The notes: a model not told the origin generated them from the letters alone. Counted from the first letter of the stretch, positions 42,299 to 51,782 are shown. The stretch is DNA of 64,000 nucleotides from Brevibacterium sp. XM4083 (GCF_006489205.2 NZ_VFYR02000004.1:542962-606961); one strand, 5' to 3'. Made by a program: numbers and translations.

Positions 42299-43324
42299 TC
42301 AGAACCTCGCTCCTTCAGCTGCATCTTCGCTCACCCGCACGGTGCCGACCACAGCTGTCCGCCCCTCGGAATCCGTGCCGCCGGTGACGGGGTCGGTGAT
42401 CGCCGCCGCCACCTCGGCGAGGTCGGCCGCGGCGATGTCGGACAGCGCCCCGACCCGGTCGAGCAGGGTGAGGGCGACGAGCCCCGTGGCCCGTGAGGAC
42501 CCGTCGAGGCATTTGAGCGCCACGGCGTGACCGTCGCGGGTGGCCATGACGATGACCCCTTCGGCGCCGCCCTTGGCGAAGACTCCGAGGTGGTCGATGA
42601 CCGTCGTGTTCGGTCGCTCGTGCCCTTCGATCGCCCACGGGTCGGCGAAGACCGCGTCGGTGATCGTCCGAGAGTCCGCGTCGGCGCCGGGGCCGACGAC
42701 CCGGCCGATGGCGCGGGCGAGGCCGGTGAGGCTGAGCGCGAACACAGGCGCCCCGCACCCGTCGACGCCGACCGCGGCGGGGGTCTCGCCGGCGAAGTCG
42801 GCGACCACCTCGGCGACGCACTGCTGCACGGGATGGGACGGGTCGAGGTAGGTCGCGGTGTCGGCGTCCTGGGCGCGGGCGGCGAGCAGGAACGCGGCGT
42901 GCTTGCCCGAGCAGTTGAAGTGCACCGGAGAGCGGGGATCGCCGGCCGCGGCGAGGCTGCGGCGGTAGGCCCCGTCGGCGGGATGGACGGACGGGCACCG
43001 GAGGTCGGCGGCGCTGAGGCCACCGGAGGCGAGCATCTCCTCGACGACGGCGACGTGTCCGGCCTCGGAGCGGTGGGAGGCGGTGGCGAGAGCGGCAGCC
43101 GGACCTGCCAGCTGCGCGCCGAGGGAGAGCGCGGCGCGCGCCTGGAGCGGTTTGAGGCTCGAGCGGGTGAACACCGGGGCCTGCGGGGCGCCCAGGCGGA
43201 GGAGTTCGTCGCCGTCGGGGCCGACGACGACGGCGGACCCGATGTGGCGTGACTCGACGAATCCGCTGCGTTCGACGACGGCGAGGCAGGCCGCCTCGGC
43301 GGGCGTGAAGGTGGAGAGACTCAC
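42299..43324 (-). CDS. L-asparaginase II family protein (PF06089)
   Basis: A 341-residue asparaginase of the type unrelated to the E. coli enzymes. Motifs are SRHIGSAVVVGPDG, FTRSSLKPLQARAALSLGA, the SGKHAAFLL segment, GVDGCGAPVFALSL and NTTVIDHLGVFAKGGAEGV. The expected reaction is asparagine to aspartate plus ammonia. The start is GTG 43324. The gene is divergent from purDC with only 33 nt between the start codons and is the first of three tightly spaced minus-strand genes. An SCP and aldehyde dehydrogenase follow; the metabolic link is unclear. Confidence 0.88.
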   Translation of the reverse strand: MSLSTFTPAEAACLAVVERSGFVESRHIGSAVVVGPDGDELLRLGAPQAPVFTRSSLKPLQARAALSLGAQLAGPAAALATASHRSEAGHVAVVEEMLASGGLSAADLRCPSVHPADGAYRRSLAAAGDPRSPVHFNCSGKHAAFLLAARAQDADTATYLDPSHPVQQCVAEVVADFAGETPAAVGVDGCGAPVFALSLTGLARAIGRVVGPGADADSRTITDAVFADPWAIEGHERPNTTVIDHLGVFAKGGAEGVIVMATRDGHAVALKCLDGSSRATGLVALTLLDRVGALSDIAAADLAEVAAAITDPVTGGTDSEGRTAVVGTVRVSEDAAEGARF

Positions 43325-43357
43325 GCACTCAAGCGTACGACCTTATAGGCTGGTCGT
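43325..43357. promoter_or_regulatory. 33-nt divergent promoter between asparaginase and purDC
   Basis: The gap contains a plus-strand TAGGCT (43346-43351) ending 6 nt before GTG 43358, and a minus-strand TATAAG (rc of CTTATA, 43342-43347) about 17 nt before GTG 43324. The two -10 boxes overlap, so both promoters cannot be fully occupied at once. Confidence 0.5.
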
Positions 43358-45652
43358 GTGAAGGTTCTCGTCATCGGGTCGGGCTCCCGCGAACACGCCC
43401 TCGTCCTTGCTCTCAGCCGCGACCCCCAGGTCGACGCCGTCATCGCCGCCCCCGGGAATCCGGGGATCGCGGCGATTGCGCACACCGCGGACGTCGACGC
43501 CTCCGATGCCGCCGAGGTGACCGCGCTGGCCGAGCGCCTCGACGTCGATCTCGTCGTCGTCGGACCCGAGGCCCCGCTCGTCGCCGGTGTCGCCGACGCC
43601 CTGCGGGAGGCCTCGTTCCCCGTGTTCGGTCCGAGCGCGGCCGCCGCGCACCTCGAGGGGTCGAAGGCGTTCGCGAAGGAGATCATGGAGGCTGCTGGCG
43701 TGCCGACGGCCCGGACCGTCGTCGCCTACACCCTCGACGAGGCGGCCGCTGCCCTCGACGACTTCGGCGCCCCCTTCGTCGTGAAGGCCGACGGTCTCGC
43801 CGCGGGCAAGGGCGTCGTCGTCACCGACGACCGGGAGGCAGCGCTCGCCCACGCCCGCTCGTGCCTCGAGGTCTCCGACCGCGTCGTCATCGAGGACTAC
43901 CTCGACGGCCCCGAGGTCTCCCTCTTCGTCCTCTGCGACGGCACCCGGACGGTCCCCCTGGCCCCGGCACAGGACTTCAAGCGCATCGGCGACGGCGACA
44001 CCGGACCGAACACCGGCGGCATGGGCGCCTACTCGCCGCTGCCGTGGGCGCCTGCGGGTATGGTCGACGACATCGTCACCACCGTCGCCCAGCCGGTCGT
44101 CGATGAGATGGCCCGCCGCGGCACCCCGTTCTCCGGCCTCCTCTACTGCGGTCTCGCGCTGACCTCGAAGGGCCTGCGCGTCGTCGAGTTCAACGTCCGC
44201 TTCGGCGACCCCGAGACCCAGTCCGTCCTCGCCCGCCTGAGGACCCCGCTCGGGCAGACGCTGCTCGCCGCCGCCGAGGGCCGTCTCGACGAGGTCGGGG
44301 AGCTCGACTGGGATCCGCGCACCTCGGTGACCGTCGTCATGGCCGCCGAGAACTACCCCGACCGGCCGACGACCGGGGACATCATCCGCGGTCTCGACGC
44401 CGCCGATGCGCGCGAGGGCATCGATGTCCTCCACGCCGGCACGGCGCTCGCGACAGGGCCCGGCGCCGGGTACGCGCCGGAGGACACGATCATCACCGAG
44501 GACGTCGCCGAGACCGGGGACATCGTCACCGCGGGCGGGCGGGTCCTCTCCGTCGTCGCGCTCGGAACCGACCTCGACGAGGCGCGGGCCCGGGCGTATG
44601 CCGCGGTCGCTGAGATCTCGTGGGACGGTGAGCAGCACCGCCATGACATCGCCGAGGCGGCCGCCCGGGGACGGATCGCGCTCGCTCCCATCTACGGGGG
44701 TGCCGTTGCGTCGTCGGATGCCGCTCCTGCCGCGGGCAAAGCCCCTTCTGCAGGCCTCGACGCGGACGCCCCGACGCTGCCCGGGTGGACGCACGCGTAC
44801 TCGGGCAAGGTCCGCGACCTCTACATCCCCGAGGACGCCGCGGACATCGCCTCGGCCGACCGCCTCCTCATGGTCGCCTCCGACCGGATCTCGGCCTACG
44901 ACTGGGTGCTCGATTCGGAGATCCCCGACAAGGGCCGCGTGCTCACGGGCCTGAGCCTGTGGTGGTTCGACCAGCTCGCTGACGTCATCGGCAACCACGT
45001 CATCAGCTCCGCTGTCCCCGACGCGGTGCGCGGACGCGGACTCATCGTGCGCAACCTCGCGATGATCCCCGTCGAGGCCGTCGCCCGCGGGTACCTCACG
45101 GGCTCAGGGCTCACCGACTACCGGGCGACCGGCGCCGTGTGCGGAGTCGCCCTGCCCGCCGGGCTCGACGAGGCCGACCGGCTCGAACCGGCGATCTTCA
45201 CCCCGGCGACGAAGGCCGCGCTCGGCGACCACGACGAGAACGTCTCCTTCGACGAGGTCGCCGAGACCATCGGCGAGGAGCAGGCGAGCGCGATCCGCGA
45301 CCTCACCCTCGAGATCTACCGGCGCGCCGAGATCATCGCCCGGGAGCGGGGCATCGTGCTCGCCGACACGAAGTTCGAGTTCGGAACCCTGCCCGACGGC
45401 ACGATCGTCCTCGCCGACGAAGTGCTCACTCCCGACTCCTCGCGCTTCTGGGACGCCGACAGCTACGCCCCGGGCACCGCACAGGCGAGCTTCGACAAGC
45501 AGTTCGTCCGCGACTGGCTGACGACGGAGTCCGGCTGGGACCGGGCGTCGGACACTCCCCCGCCGGCTCTGCCCGCGGAGGTCGTCGAGAAGACCCGCGC
45601 ACGCTACATCGAGGCCTTCGAAACGCTCACCGGCGAGACCTTCCCCGCCTGA
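43358..45652 (+). CDS. purD-purC: PurD-PurC fusion: GAR synthetase and SAICAR synthetase
   Basis: A 764-residue fusion of two purine enzymes. Residues 1-435 are Pur[46 protein letters not shown] (ATP-grasp loop), [21 protein letters not shown]. Residues 436-475 form an Ala/Ser/Pro linker. Residues 476-764 are Pur[56 protein letters not shown]. They catalyse phosphoribosylamine to GAR and CAIR plus aspartate to SAICAR, which are not consecutive steps. Usually these are separate adjacent genes. No stop codon or frameshift lies in the linker. GTG 43358 with TAGGCT 6 nt upstream is probably leaderless. Confidence 0.95.
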   Translation: MKVLVIGSGSREHALVLALSRDPQVDAVIAAPGNPGIAAIAHTADVDASDAAEVTALAERLDVDLVVVGPEAPLVAGVADALREASFPVFGPSAAAAHLEGSKAFAKEIMEAAGVPTARTVVAYTLDEAAAALDDFGAPFVVKADGLAAGKGVVVTDDREAALAHARSCLEVSDRVVIEDYLDGPEVSLFVLCDGTRTVPLAPAQDFKRIGDGDTGPNTGGMGAYSPLPWAPAGMVDDIVTTVAQPVVDEMARRGTPFSGLLYCGLALTSKGLRVVEFNVRFGDPETQSVLARLRTPLGQTLLAAAEGRLDEVGELDWDPRTSVTVVMAAENYPDRPTTGDIIRGLDAADAREGIDVLHAGTALATGPGAGYAPEDTIITEDVAETGDIVTAGGRVLSVVALGTDLDEARARAYAAVAEISWDGEQHRHDIAEAAARGRIALAPIYGGAVASSDAAPAAGKAPSAGLDADAPTLPGWTHAYSGKVRDLYIPEDAADIASADRLLMVASDRISAYDWVLDSEIPDKGRVLTGLSLWWFDQLADVIGNHVISSAVPDAVRGRGLIVRNLAMIPVEAVARGYLTGSGLTDYRATGAVCGVALPAGLDEADRLEPAIFTPATKAALGDHDENVSFDEVAETIGEEQASAIRDLTLEIYRRAEIIARERGIVLADTKFEFGTLPDGTIVLADEVLTPDSSRFWDADSYAPGTAQASFDKQFVRDWLTTESGWDRASDTPPPALPAEVVEKTRARYIEAFETLTGETFPA

Positions 45653-45656
45653 GCCC

Positions 45657-45717
45657 GACTTCAGGGCGCAGAGTGTCGACCGCGGCGCGCGCGGTCGACA
45701 CTCTGCGTCCTGAAGTC
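45657..45717. terminator. Near-perfect 61-nt palindrome after purDC
   Basis: Arms 45657-45683 and 45691-45717 pair over 27 bp (26 Watson-Crick, one G-T), with a 7-nt loop. It begins 4 nt after the purDC stop codon. No T tract follows, so it could act as a very strong transcription roadblock, RNA-stabilising hairpin or a repeat element; a recognised protein site is not excluded. Confidence 0.75.
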
Positions 45718-45840
45718 TGTTGAGGGGCGGTTCGCGGCCGCCTCGCCGGCCCACGCGGCGCCGGAGCTGCGCGGTGCCACTGGTTTCGCAGGTGTTCGGC
45801 GCGGACCGTCACTGTTCACAGCGGGCGCCTTGTCTCGCAC

Positions 45841-45897
45841 AACGGATCTAGTAGACCTCACCATCGAAATCCGTTACAGTGATCGGCAACAGTGATC
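45841..45897 (+). promoter_or_regulatory. Inverted and direct repeats upstream of the putrescine locus
   Basis: AACGGAT (45841-45847) and ATCCGTT (45869-45875) form a 7-bp inverted repeat. Directly after it, ACAGTGATC occurs twice (45876-45884 and 45889-45897), 13 bp apart. They lie 57-115 nt before ATG 45955 and look like regulator-binding sites for the amine locus. The rest of the 302-nt gap 45653-45954 holds only the purDC palindrome and nothing else recognised. Confidence 0.45.
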
Positions 45898-45954
45898 CGT
45901 GCCACACGTTCCGTCGGCATCGGGTCGACACGCACAAGGCGGGAATCGATATGC

Positions 45955-47451
45955 ATGCACTACTGGAACGGCGAACACCACGAGGGACGCGGAGCACCGT
46001 TCACCCTCACCAATCCCGCCACCGGTGAGACGACCGGCGAGTACGCACTCGCCGACGCCGCCGATGTCCGCGACGCCGTCGCCGCGGCGAAAGCCGCCTA
46101 CCCCGGCTTCAAGGCGCTGACGCCCGGCGAACGCGCCGAGCTCCTGCTGCGCCTCGCCGAGGAACTCGAGAAGCGCAGTGACGAGATCGCCGCGCTCGAA
46201 TCGCAGCAGACCGGCAAGTCGATCCGCCTCGCCACCGAATTCGACGTCCCGGGCTCGATCGACAACGCGCGCTTCTTCGCCGGAGCCGCCCGACAGCTGA
46301 CCGGGCTGTCGGCGGGCACGTACTGGGAGCAGTCGACGTCGATGATCCGCCGCGAGCCCCTCGGCGTCATCGGCTCGATCGCCCCATGGAACTACCCGCT
46401 GCAGATGGCGGCATGGAAGATCCTGCCCGCCGTGGCGGCGGGCAACACGATCGTGCTCAAGACCTCGGAGATGACGCCGGGCACCTCGCTCATCCTCGCC
46501 GAGGCGGCCACCGCAGCGGGCTTCCCGCCCGGGGTCATCAACGTCATCGCCGGTGACGGCCGGGAGGCGGGCGAAACCCTCGTCACCCACCCCGACGTCG
46601 TCATGACCTCCTTCACCGGGTCGACACCGGTCGGCCGGCGGATCATGGAGCTCGCCGCCGCCAAGGGCAGCCGCGTCCACCTCGAGCTCGGCGGCAAGGC
46701 CCCGCTCGTCGTCTTCGCCGATGCCGACATCGAGGCAGCCGCCCGCGGCGCCGTGGCCGGTTCGCTCATCAACTCCGGGCAGGACTGCACCGCTGCGACC
46801 CGGGCGATCGTCGCCGCCGAGCACTTCGAGGCGTTCACCGACCGGGTCGTCGAGCTCATGGGCGGCGTCCGCCTCGGCGATCCCGCCGACCCGGCCACGG
46901 ACATGGGCTCGCTCATCTCACTCCCCCACCGCGACCGGGTCGCCGCCATGGTCGCCCGCGCCGGGGACCATGGGGCGACGATCCGCACCGGCGGGACGAT
47001 CCCGACGACGAACCACCTCGGCGAGGATCTGCCCGGGACCCCGGAGACGACCGCGTACTACGCGCCGACGCTCATCACCGGCATCGGCACCGACGCCGAG
47101 GTGTGGCGCGAGGAGATCTTCGGACCTGTGCTCGTCGCAGTCCCCTTCGACACCGATGACGAGGCGATCGCGCTGGCCAACGACACCCCGTACGGTCTCG
47201 CGGCGAGCGCGTGGACGCGGTCGACGAACCGCACCCTGCGGGCGGCCGCGGACATCGAGGCCGGCTGCGTGTGGATCAACGAGCACATCCCCATCGTCTC
47301 CGACATGCCCCACGGCGGGTACAAGGCCTCGGGGTTCGGCAAGGACATGAGCCAGTACTCGTTCGACGAGTACACCCAGATCAAACACGTCTTCGTCGAC
47401 CAGCATGAGGATCCGCATCACGCGTGGCAGGACACGATCTTCACGACGTGA
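45955..47451 (+). CDS. Aminobutyraldehyde-type aldehyde dehydrogenase
   Basis: A 498-residue aldehyde dehydrogenase with general base in LELGGKAPLVVF and nucleophilic Cys in NSGQDCTAATR. NYPLQMAAWKILPAVAAGN, the GQDCTAATR form of the active site and VWINEHIPIVSDMPHGGYKASGFGKDMSQYSFDEYTQIKHV match gamma-aminobutyraldehyde dehydrogenases. The expected reaction is 4-aminobutyraldehyde to GABA with NAD. ATG 45955 is in frame with the family start MHYWNG; AAGGCGGGAA lies about 9 nt upstream. It precedes the polyamine transporter genes by 151 nt, supporting putrescine breakdown. Confidence 0.9.
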   Translation: MHYWNGEHHEGRGAPFTLTNPATGETTGEYALADAADVRDAVAAAKAAYPGFKALTPGERAELLLRLAEELEKRSDEIAALESQQTGKSIRLATEFDVPGSIDNARFFAGAARQLTGLSAGTYWEQSTSMIRREPLGVIGSIAPWNYPLQMAAWKILPAVAAGNTIVLKTSEMTPGTSLILAEAATAAGFPPGVINVIAGDGREAGETLVTHPDVVMTSFTGSTPVGRRIMELAAAKGSRVHLELGGKAPLVVFADADIEAAARGAVAGSLINSGQDCTAATRAIVAAEHFEAFTDRVVELMGGVRLGDPADPATDMGSLISLPHRDRVAAMVARAGDHGATIRTGGTIPTTNHLGEDLPGTPETTAYYAPTLITGIGTDAEVWREEIFGPVLVAVPFDTDDEAIALANDTPYGLAASAWTRSTNRTLRAAADIEAGCVWINEHIPIVSDMPHGGYKASGFGKDMSQYSFDEYTQIKHVFVDQHEDPHHAWQDTIFTT

Positions 47452-47560
47452 TGGACACCCCGGGCACCGGCAGCCGATCCTGCCCGCCCGGATCACCGGC
47501 GCGCCTGGGTCCCCCAGCCAGCACTGACCGCCGACCTCGCGGACGGCATCGTCGCCTGCG

Positions 47561-47594
47561 CCCCCACCCCTGAAGAGCCCCCACCCCTGAAGAA
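47561..47594. repeat. Perfect 17-bp tandem duplication upstream of potA
   Basis: GCCCCCACCCCTGAAGA at 47561-47577 is repeated without change at 47578-47594. The second copy ends 8 nt before ATG 47603 and touches the AAAGG ribosome-binding site. The rest of the 47452-47602 gap shows no gene. Confidence 0.95.
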
Positions 47595-47602
47595 AGGCCA
47601 TC

Positions 47603-48769
47603 ATGACCGCTGCCACAGACACCACGGCGGCTCCGCCGTCACCCACCGAGATCTCCCACCTCGAGATCCGCGGGGTGAAGAAGACCTTCGGTGACAACAC
47701 CGCCATCGAGAAGCTCGACCTCGGGGTGCGTCAGGGAGAGTTCCTCTCGCTGCTCGGCCCATCGGGCTGCGGCAAGACAACACTGCTGCGGATGATCGCC
47801 GGATTCGAAGCCCCGACGTCGGGGCAGATCCTCCTCGACGGCCGGGACATCGTCGCGTTGCCACCGCACCGACGCCCCGTCAACACCGTGTTCCAGTCGT
47901 ATCTGCTCTTCCCCCACATGAACATCGCCGACAACATCGCCTACGGCCTCAAGCAGTCGAAGACACCGAAGGCTGAGATCGCCGACCGCGTTCGCGATGC
48001 GCTCTCCCTCGTGCGGATGGAGGAGTTCGCCGACCGCAAGCCCGAACAGCTCTCGGGAGGACAGCAGCAGCGCATCGCTCTGGCACGGGCACTGGTCAAC
48101 CGACCCCAGGTCCTCCTCCTCGACGAACCGATGTCGGCCCTCGATCGGAAGCTGCGCGAAGAGATGCAGCTTGAGCTCAAACGCCTGCATGCCAAGCTCG
48201 ACACCACCTTCGTCTTCGTCACCCACGATCAGGAGGAGGCCCTGGCGATGAGCGATCGCATCGTCGTCATGTACGACGGCGTCATTCAGCAGATCGGGTC
48301 CGGTGAGGAGATCTACGCCGACCCCGCCAACGGCTTCGTCGCCGGCTTCATCGGCAAGCAGAACTTCGTGCCCGCCGAGGTGACCTCCCTCGACGGAGAA
48401 TTCGCGACGCTGCGCACGGCGAACACGGTGATGGAGACGACGCAGCGCGAGGCCCGCCCCGCCTCGGCGACGGGTACGACCCGGCAGCTCGACGTCGGTG
48501 ACCGCGTGCGGGTGGCGATCCGTCCCGAACGGATGCGGGTGTCCCCGGCCCGCGGTGAGGTGCCGGGGCCGAATGCCGCGCGCGGACGGGTGCTGTCGAC
48601 ATCGTTCCTCGGCGATGTCGTCCAGTACATGGTCGTCGTCGGCGACAACGACGAGATCCTTGCCCGGGTTCCCGCAGCCGGCCAGCCGGTCCTCGGCGCC
48701 GACGCCGAGGTCGATCTCAGCTGGGATGCCGACGCCGTAGCTGTCTACGGCGCAGAGGACGGTGCCTGA
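47603..48769 (+). CDS. potA: Polyamine ABC transporter ATPase (PotA type)
   Basis: A 388-residue ATPase with Walker [10 protein letters not shown]-loop [11 protein letters not shown], signature LSGGQQQR, Walker [13 protein letters not shown] and H-loop VTHDQEEAL. Residues about 265-385 form a TOBE/OB-type regulatory domain ([43 protein letters not shown]) typical of PotA. The N-terminal extension of 15 residues is disordered. AAAGG lies 5 nt before ATG 47603. It drives import by the PotB/PotC homologues downstream, with the PotD-type binding protein. Confidence 0.93.
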   Translation: MTAATDTTAAPPSPTEISHLEIRGVKKTFGDNTAIEKLDLGVRQGEFLSLLGPSGCGKTTLLRMIAGFEAPTSGQILLDGRDIVALPPHRRPVNTVFQSYLLFPHMNIADNIAYGLKQSKTPKAEIADRVRDALSLVRMEEFADRKPEQLSGGQQQRIALARALVNRPQVLLLDEPMSALDRKLREEMQLELKRLHAKLDTTFVFVTHDQEEALAMSDRIVVMYDGVIQQIGSGEEIYADPANGFVAGFIGKQNFVPAEVTSLDGEFATLRTANTVMETTQREARPASATGTTRQLDVGDRVRVAIRPERMRVSPARGEVPGPNAARGRVLSTSFLGDVVQYMVVVGDNDEILARVPAAGQPVLGADAEVDLSWDADAVAVYGAEDGA

Positions 48770-48770
48770 G

Positions 48771-49922
48771 ATGCCCGATGTGCACTTCCTGGCGCCGCGG
48801 GCGGCGGCGAAGCGGCTGAGCCGGCGTGCCGTGCTCGCCGGGTTCGGCGTCGTCGGCCTCGGGGCTCTGAGCGCGTGCGGGAGGACAACGAAGATGGCGG
48901 CGTCTCCTCCCGTCGACGGTGAGCTCGAGTCGAAGCTCAACCTCTACTCCTGGGGCGACTACGACAACCCCGACCTCATCGAAGCCTTCAAGGATGAGTA
49001 CGACGTCCTCGTCCAGGTCGACTCGTACGGATCGAACGAGGAGCTCATCGCTAAGCTCTCGACGTCCCGGGGCACGTCGGGCTACGACGTCGTCGTCCCG
49101 ACGGGGTCGAACATCCCGCAGATGCTCAACCACAATCTGCTCCAGCGACTCGACCTCTCGCTCATCCCGAACTTCGCCCACATGGATCCGAACTTCACTC
49201 GCCAGTACTTCGATCCCGAGAACGAGTACTCGATCTGCAAAGCATGGGGAACGACGGGATTCGTCTACGACACGACGACGATCCCGCGAGACCTGACCAG
49301 CTGGCAGGACTTCATCGACACCGCGCAGCAGGAGGCCGCGGGCACGACCTCGCTGCTCGAAGACCCCTGGGAAGTCAGCGCGATCGCCCTTGCCGCCCTC
49401 GGATACAGCCTCAACACCGAGGACGAGAGCGAGCTCGAGGAGGCCCGGGCAATCGTCGTCGACCAGCTCGCCCCGAACACGAAGGCCTACATCGGCAATG
49501 TCGCCACCGGCATGATCCAGGGCAGCTTCACTCTCCTCCAGGCGTTCAACGGCGACGCCAGGCAGGGGCTGTCGGAAGTCCCGAACCCCGACGATTGGAA
49601 GTTCGTGTTCCCCACTCCTTCGGCAAACCTGTGGATGGACAACTGGTCGATCGCCACGGGTGCACCCCACCCGGACTCCGCGCACGCCTTCATCAACCAG
49701 ATGATCTCCCCGGAGACCGCAGTCGACCAGCTCGACTACATCGGCTATCCGATCGGGACGAAGGGTCTGGCGGAGGCGGCCAAGCAGGCCGACCTCAGCG
49801 AACAGGACCTCATCTTCCCCACCCAGGAGGTCCTCGACCGACTGGAGCCGAGCAAGCAGACCCCGGCAGATCAGATCAGAACCCAGATCTACGCCGACGC
49901 ACAGGCAAGGAGCGGAGCATGA
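48771..49922 (+). CDS. potD: Spermidine/putrescine-binding lipoprotein (PotD type)
   Basis: A 383-residue solute-binding protein. The N-terminus has SRRAVLAGFGVVGLGALSACG, combining a twin-arginine-like start with a lipobox (LSAC), so it is a membrane-anchored lipoprotein, perhaps Tat-exported. The mature part begins LNLYSWGDYDNPDLIEAFKDEY, the PotD/PotF signature; GYDVVVPTGSNIPQML and NLWMDNWSIATGAPHPDSAHAFINQMISPE are also characteristic. It delivers polyamine to PotB/PotC. ATG 48771 lies 1 nt after the potA stop; GTG 48762 is an alternative overlapping it. Its stop overlaps potB by 4 nt. Confidence 0.92.
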   Translation: MPDVHFLAPRAAAKRLSRRAVLAGFGVVGLGALSACGRTTKMAASPPVDGELESKLNLYSWGDYDNPDLIEAFKDEYDVLVQVDSYGSNEELIAKLSTSRGTSGYDVVVPTGSNIPQMLNHNLLQRLDLSLIPNFAHMDPNFTRQYFDPENEYSICKAWGTTGFVYDTTTIPRDLTSWQDFIDTAQQEAAGTTSLLEDPWEVSAIALAALGYSLNTEDESELEEARAIVVDQLAPNTKAYIGNVATGMIQGSFTLLQAFNGDARQGLSEVPNPDDWKFVFPTPSANLWMDNWSIATGAPHPDSAHAFINQMISPETAVDQLDYIGYPIGTKGLAEAAKQADLSEQDLIFPTQEVLDRLEPSKQTPADQIRTQIYADAQARSGA

Positions 49923-50917
49923 GCACATCCTCCCAGCCGCTGACCGACGGCACCGCCGAGGCGGCATCCGATCGCAGAGGAACAGAGCAGGGCGGCACGG
50001 CAGCGTCACGAACCAGGCGGCTCTCCGCTCGCATCTTCGGCGCCTCTGCAATGTCGTTCCCGACGTGGGCGTACGCGCTCTTCTTCTTCATCATCCCTGT
50101 CGCCTTGGTCATCTTCTACAGCTTCGGCTACAAGCCCGACCAGTTCACCGCAGTCGCCACTGACCAGCTCTCCTTCGACCGCTATCCCGAAGCTCTGTCG
50201 GCGAGCTTCGTCACGACGTTCTTCGCGACCCTGCGGATCTCAATCCTCGGCACGCTGCTGTGCCTGCTCATCGCACTGCCCTTCGCATACTGGCTGGCGA
50301 TCAAGGTCTCCCCCGCCCACCGGTCACTGGCCCTCGCCCTCGTCATGGTCCCTTTCTGGACGAACTTCCTCGTCCGCACCCTGGGCTGGCAGATCATGCT
50401 CTCCCCGGACGGCTTCCTCTCGCAGTGGATGCAGGGCATCGGTCTTCTCGATGCGCCCCTCGACATCCTCTACACTCGCGCGGCGGTTCAGATCGGCGTC
50501 GTCTACAACTACCTGCCGCTGATGATCCTCCCGCTGTTCGTCGCCATCGACGCCTCGGGAAAGAAGCTGCGGGAAGCCAGCTACGACCTCGGCGCCGGCA
50601 AGGTGACGACGTTCCTCCGGGTCACCCTGCCCATGGCGATGCCTGGCATCGTCTCCGGATGTCTGCTGGTCTTCATTCCGCTCAACGGCGACTACGTCAC
50701 CGCCACCGTCCTCGGCGGAGCGAGCGGGTCGATGATCGGGCAGCTCATCGCCAACCAATTCAACACGGCCCAGAACTGGGCGCTCGGAGCGGCGATGGCG
50801 ATGATCCTCATCATCGCCACCCTCGCCGTCGTCGGTCTGGGCTTCGCCCTGCTCTGGGTGGGACAGAGGATCGCGGCGCGGCTGGGCAGTGTGCCGCTGA
50901 CGGACGGGAAGGTCTGA
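49919..50917 (+). CDS. potB: Polyamine ABC transporter permease (PotB type)
   Basis: A 332-residue membrane permease with six main helices. The EAA-type loop reads LREASYDLGAGKVTTFLRVTLPMAMPGIVSG, coupling it to the ATPase. NFLVRTLGWQIMLSPDGFLSQW is characteristic of PotB. It has a 45-residue disordered cytoplasmic N-terminus longer than in E. coli PotB. ATG 49919 overlaps the potD stop codon as ATGA and has GGAG 3 nt upstream. Works with PotC. Confidence 0.92.
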   Translation: MSTSSQPLTDGTAEAASDRRGTEQGGTAASRTRRLSARIFGASAMSFPTWAYALFFFIIPVALVIFYSFGYKPDQFTAVATDQLSFDRYPEALSASFVTTFFATLRISILGTLLCLLIALPFAYWLAIKVSPAHRSLALALVMVPFWTNFLVRTLGWQIMLSPDGFLSQWMQGIGLLDAPLDILYTRAAVQIGVVYNYLPLMILPLFVAIDASGKKLREASYDLGAGKVTTFLRVTLPMAMPGIVSGCLLVFIPLNGDYVTATVLGGASGSMIGQLIANQFNTAQNWALGAAMAMILIIATLAVVGLGFALLWVGQRIAARLGSVPLTDGKV

Positions 50918-50918
50918 C

Positions 50919-51782
50919 ATGTCGAAGAAGAACACGTTCGCCAGGAGGACACCCACTGACATCGGCCTCCATGTCTGGGGCATCCTCGTCTTCATCTACC
51001 TGTTCATTCCGATCGCCGTCATCATCGCGTACTCGTTCAACACCGGCAGGGTGCTCGCGAACTTCCGCGGCTTCGGGCTCGACGCCTACATCGCCGGCCT
51101 CAACAACGACATCATCATCTCCTCGGTCGTGACCAGCCTCCAGGCCGCCGTCGGCGCTGCAATCGTCTCGACGGTCTTCGGCACCCTCGGAGGGGTGGCA
51201 CTCGCCCGCGCGCCGAAGGGCGCCTGGTGGGCGCTCGGGCTCACCGGCGTCCTCGCCCTGACCCTTGTCACTCCGGAGATCGTCGACGGCATCTCGTTCC
51301 TGCCGTGGTTCGTCACCCTCGGCGTCGACTGGGGGCTGACACCGCTCAACAACGGCCTCGTGCGCCTCATCATCTCCCACGCGATGTTCTCCATGGCGAT
51401 CGTCACCTTCATCGTCCGCGCCCGGCTCGCGGGCATCGACTCCGAACTCGAGGACGCCGCGGCGGACCTCGGCGCGAGCCCGTGGCGGCAGTTCCGGGAC
51501 ATCACCCTGCCGATCGCCGCGCCGGGCATCCTCGCCGGAGCCCTCATGTCGTTCACCGTCAGTCTCGACAACACCATCCTCTCGAGCTTCGTGCAGCAGC
51601 CCGGCTACACCCCGTGGCCGGTCTACATCTTCTCCGCCGTCCGAGTCGCACTGCGCCCCGAGGTCGCGGCGATCTCGACGGTGATGTTCCTACTCACCCT
51701 CGCCGCCCTGGCATTCGTCGCCTTCGTCCTCCGCAAGGCCGGCGGCAGTTCGACGGAGATCATCAAGACCATGGCAGGATGA
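50919..51782 (+). CDS. potC: Polyamine ABC transporter permease (PotC type)
   Basis: A 287-residue permease with six helices. Start IGLHVWGILVFIYLFIPIAVIIAYSFNTGR is typical of PotC, and the EAA loop is ELEDAAADLGASPWRQFRDITLPIAAPGILAGALMSF, followed by VSLDNTILSSFVQQPGYTPWPVYIFS. It starts 1 nt after the potB stop. Its stop codon overlaps the start of a small His-rich gene as ATGA. Confidence 0.93.
   Translation: MSKKNTFARRTPTDIGLHVWGILVFIYLFIPIAVIIAYSFNTGRVLANFRGFGLDAYIAGLNNDIIISSVVTSLQAAVGAAIVSTVFGTLGGVALARAPKGAWWALGLTGVLALTLVTPEIVDGISFLPWFVTLGVDWGLTPLNNGLVRLIISHAMFSMAIVTFIVRARLAGIDSELEDAAADLGASPWRQFRDITLPIAAPGILAGALMSFTVSLDNTILSSFVQQPGYTPWPVYIFSAVRVALRPEVAAISTVMFLLTLAALAFVAFVLRKAGGSSTEIIKTMAG

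Noticed and set aside
45657..45717. Palindrome as an insertion-sequence terminal pair
   Set aside because: No transposase gene or target duplication is present; the arms are directly adjacent with a 7-nt loop.
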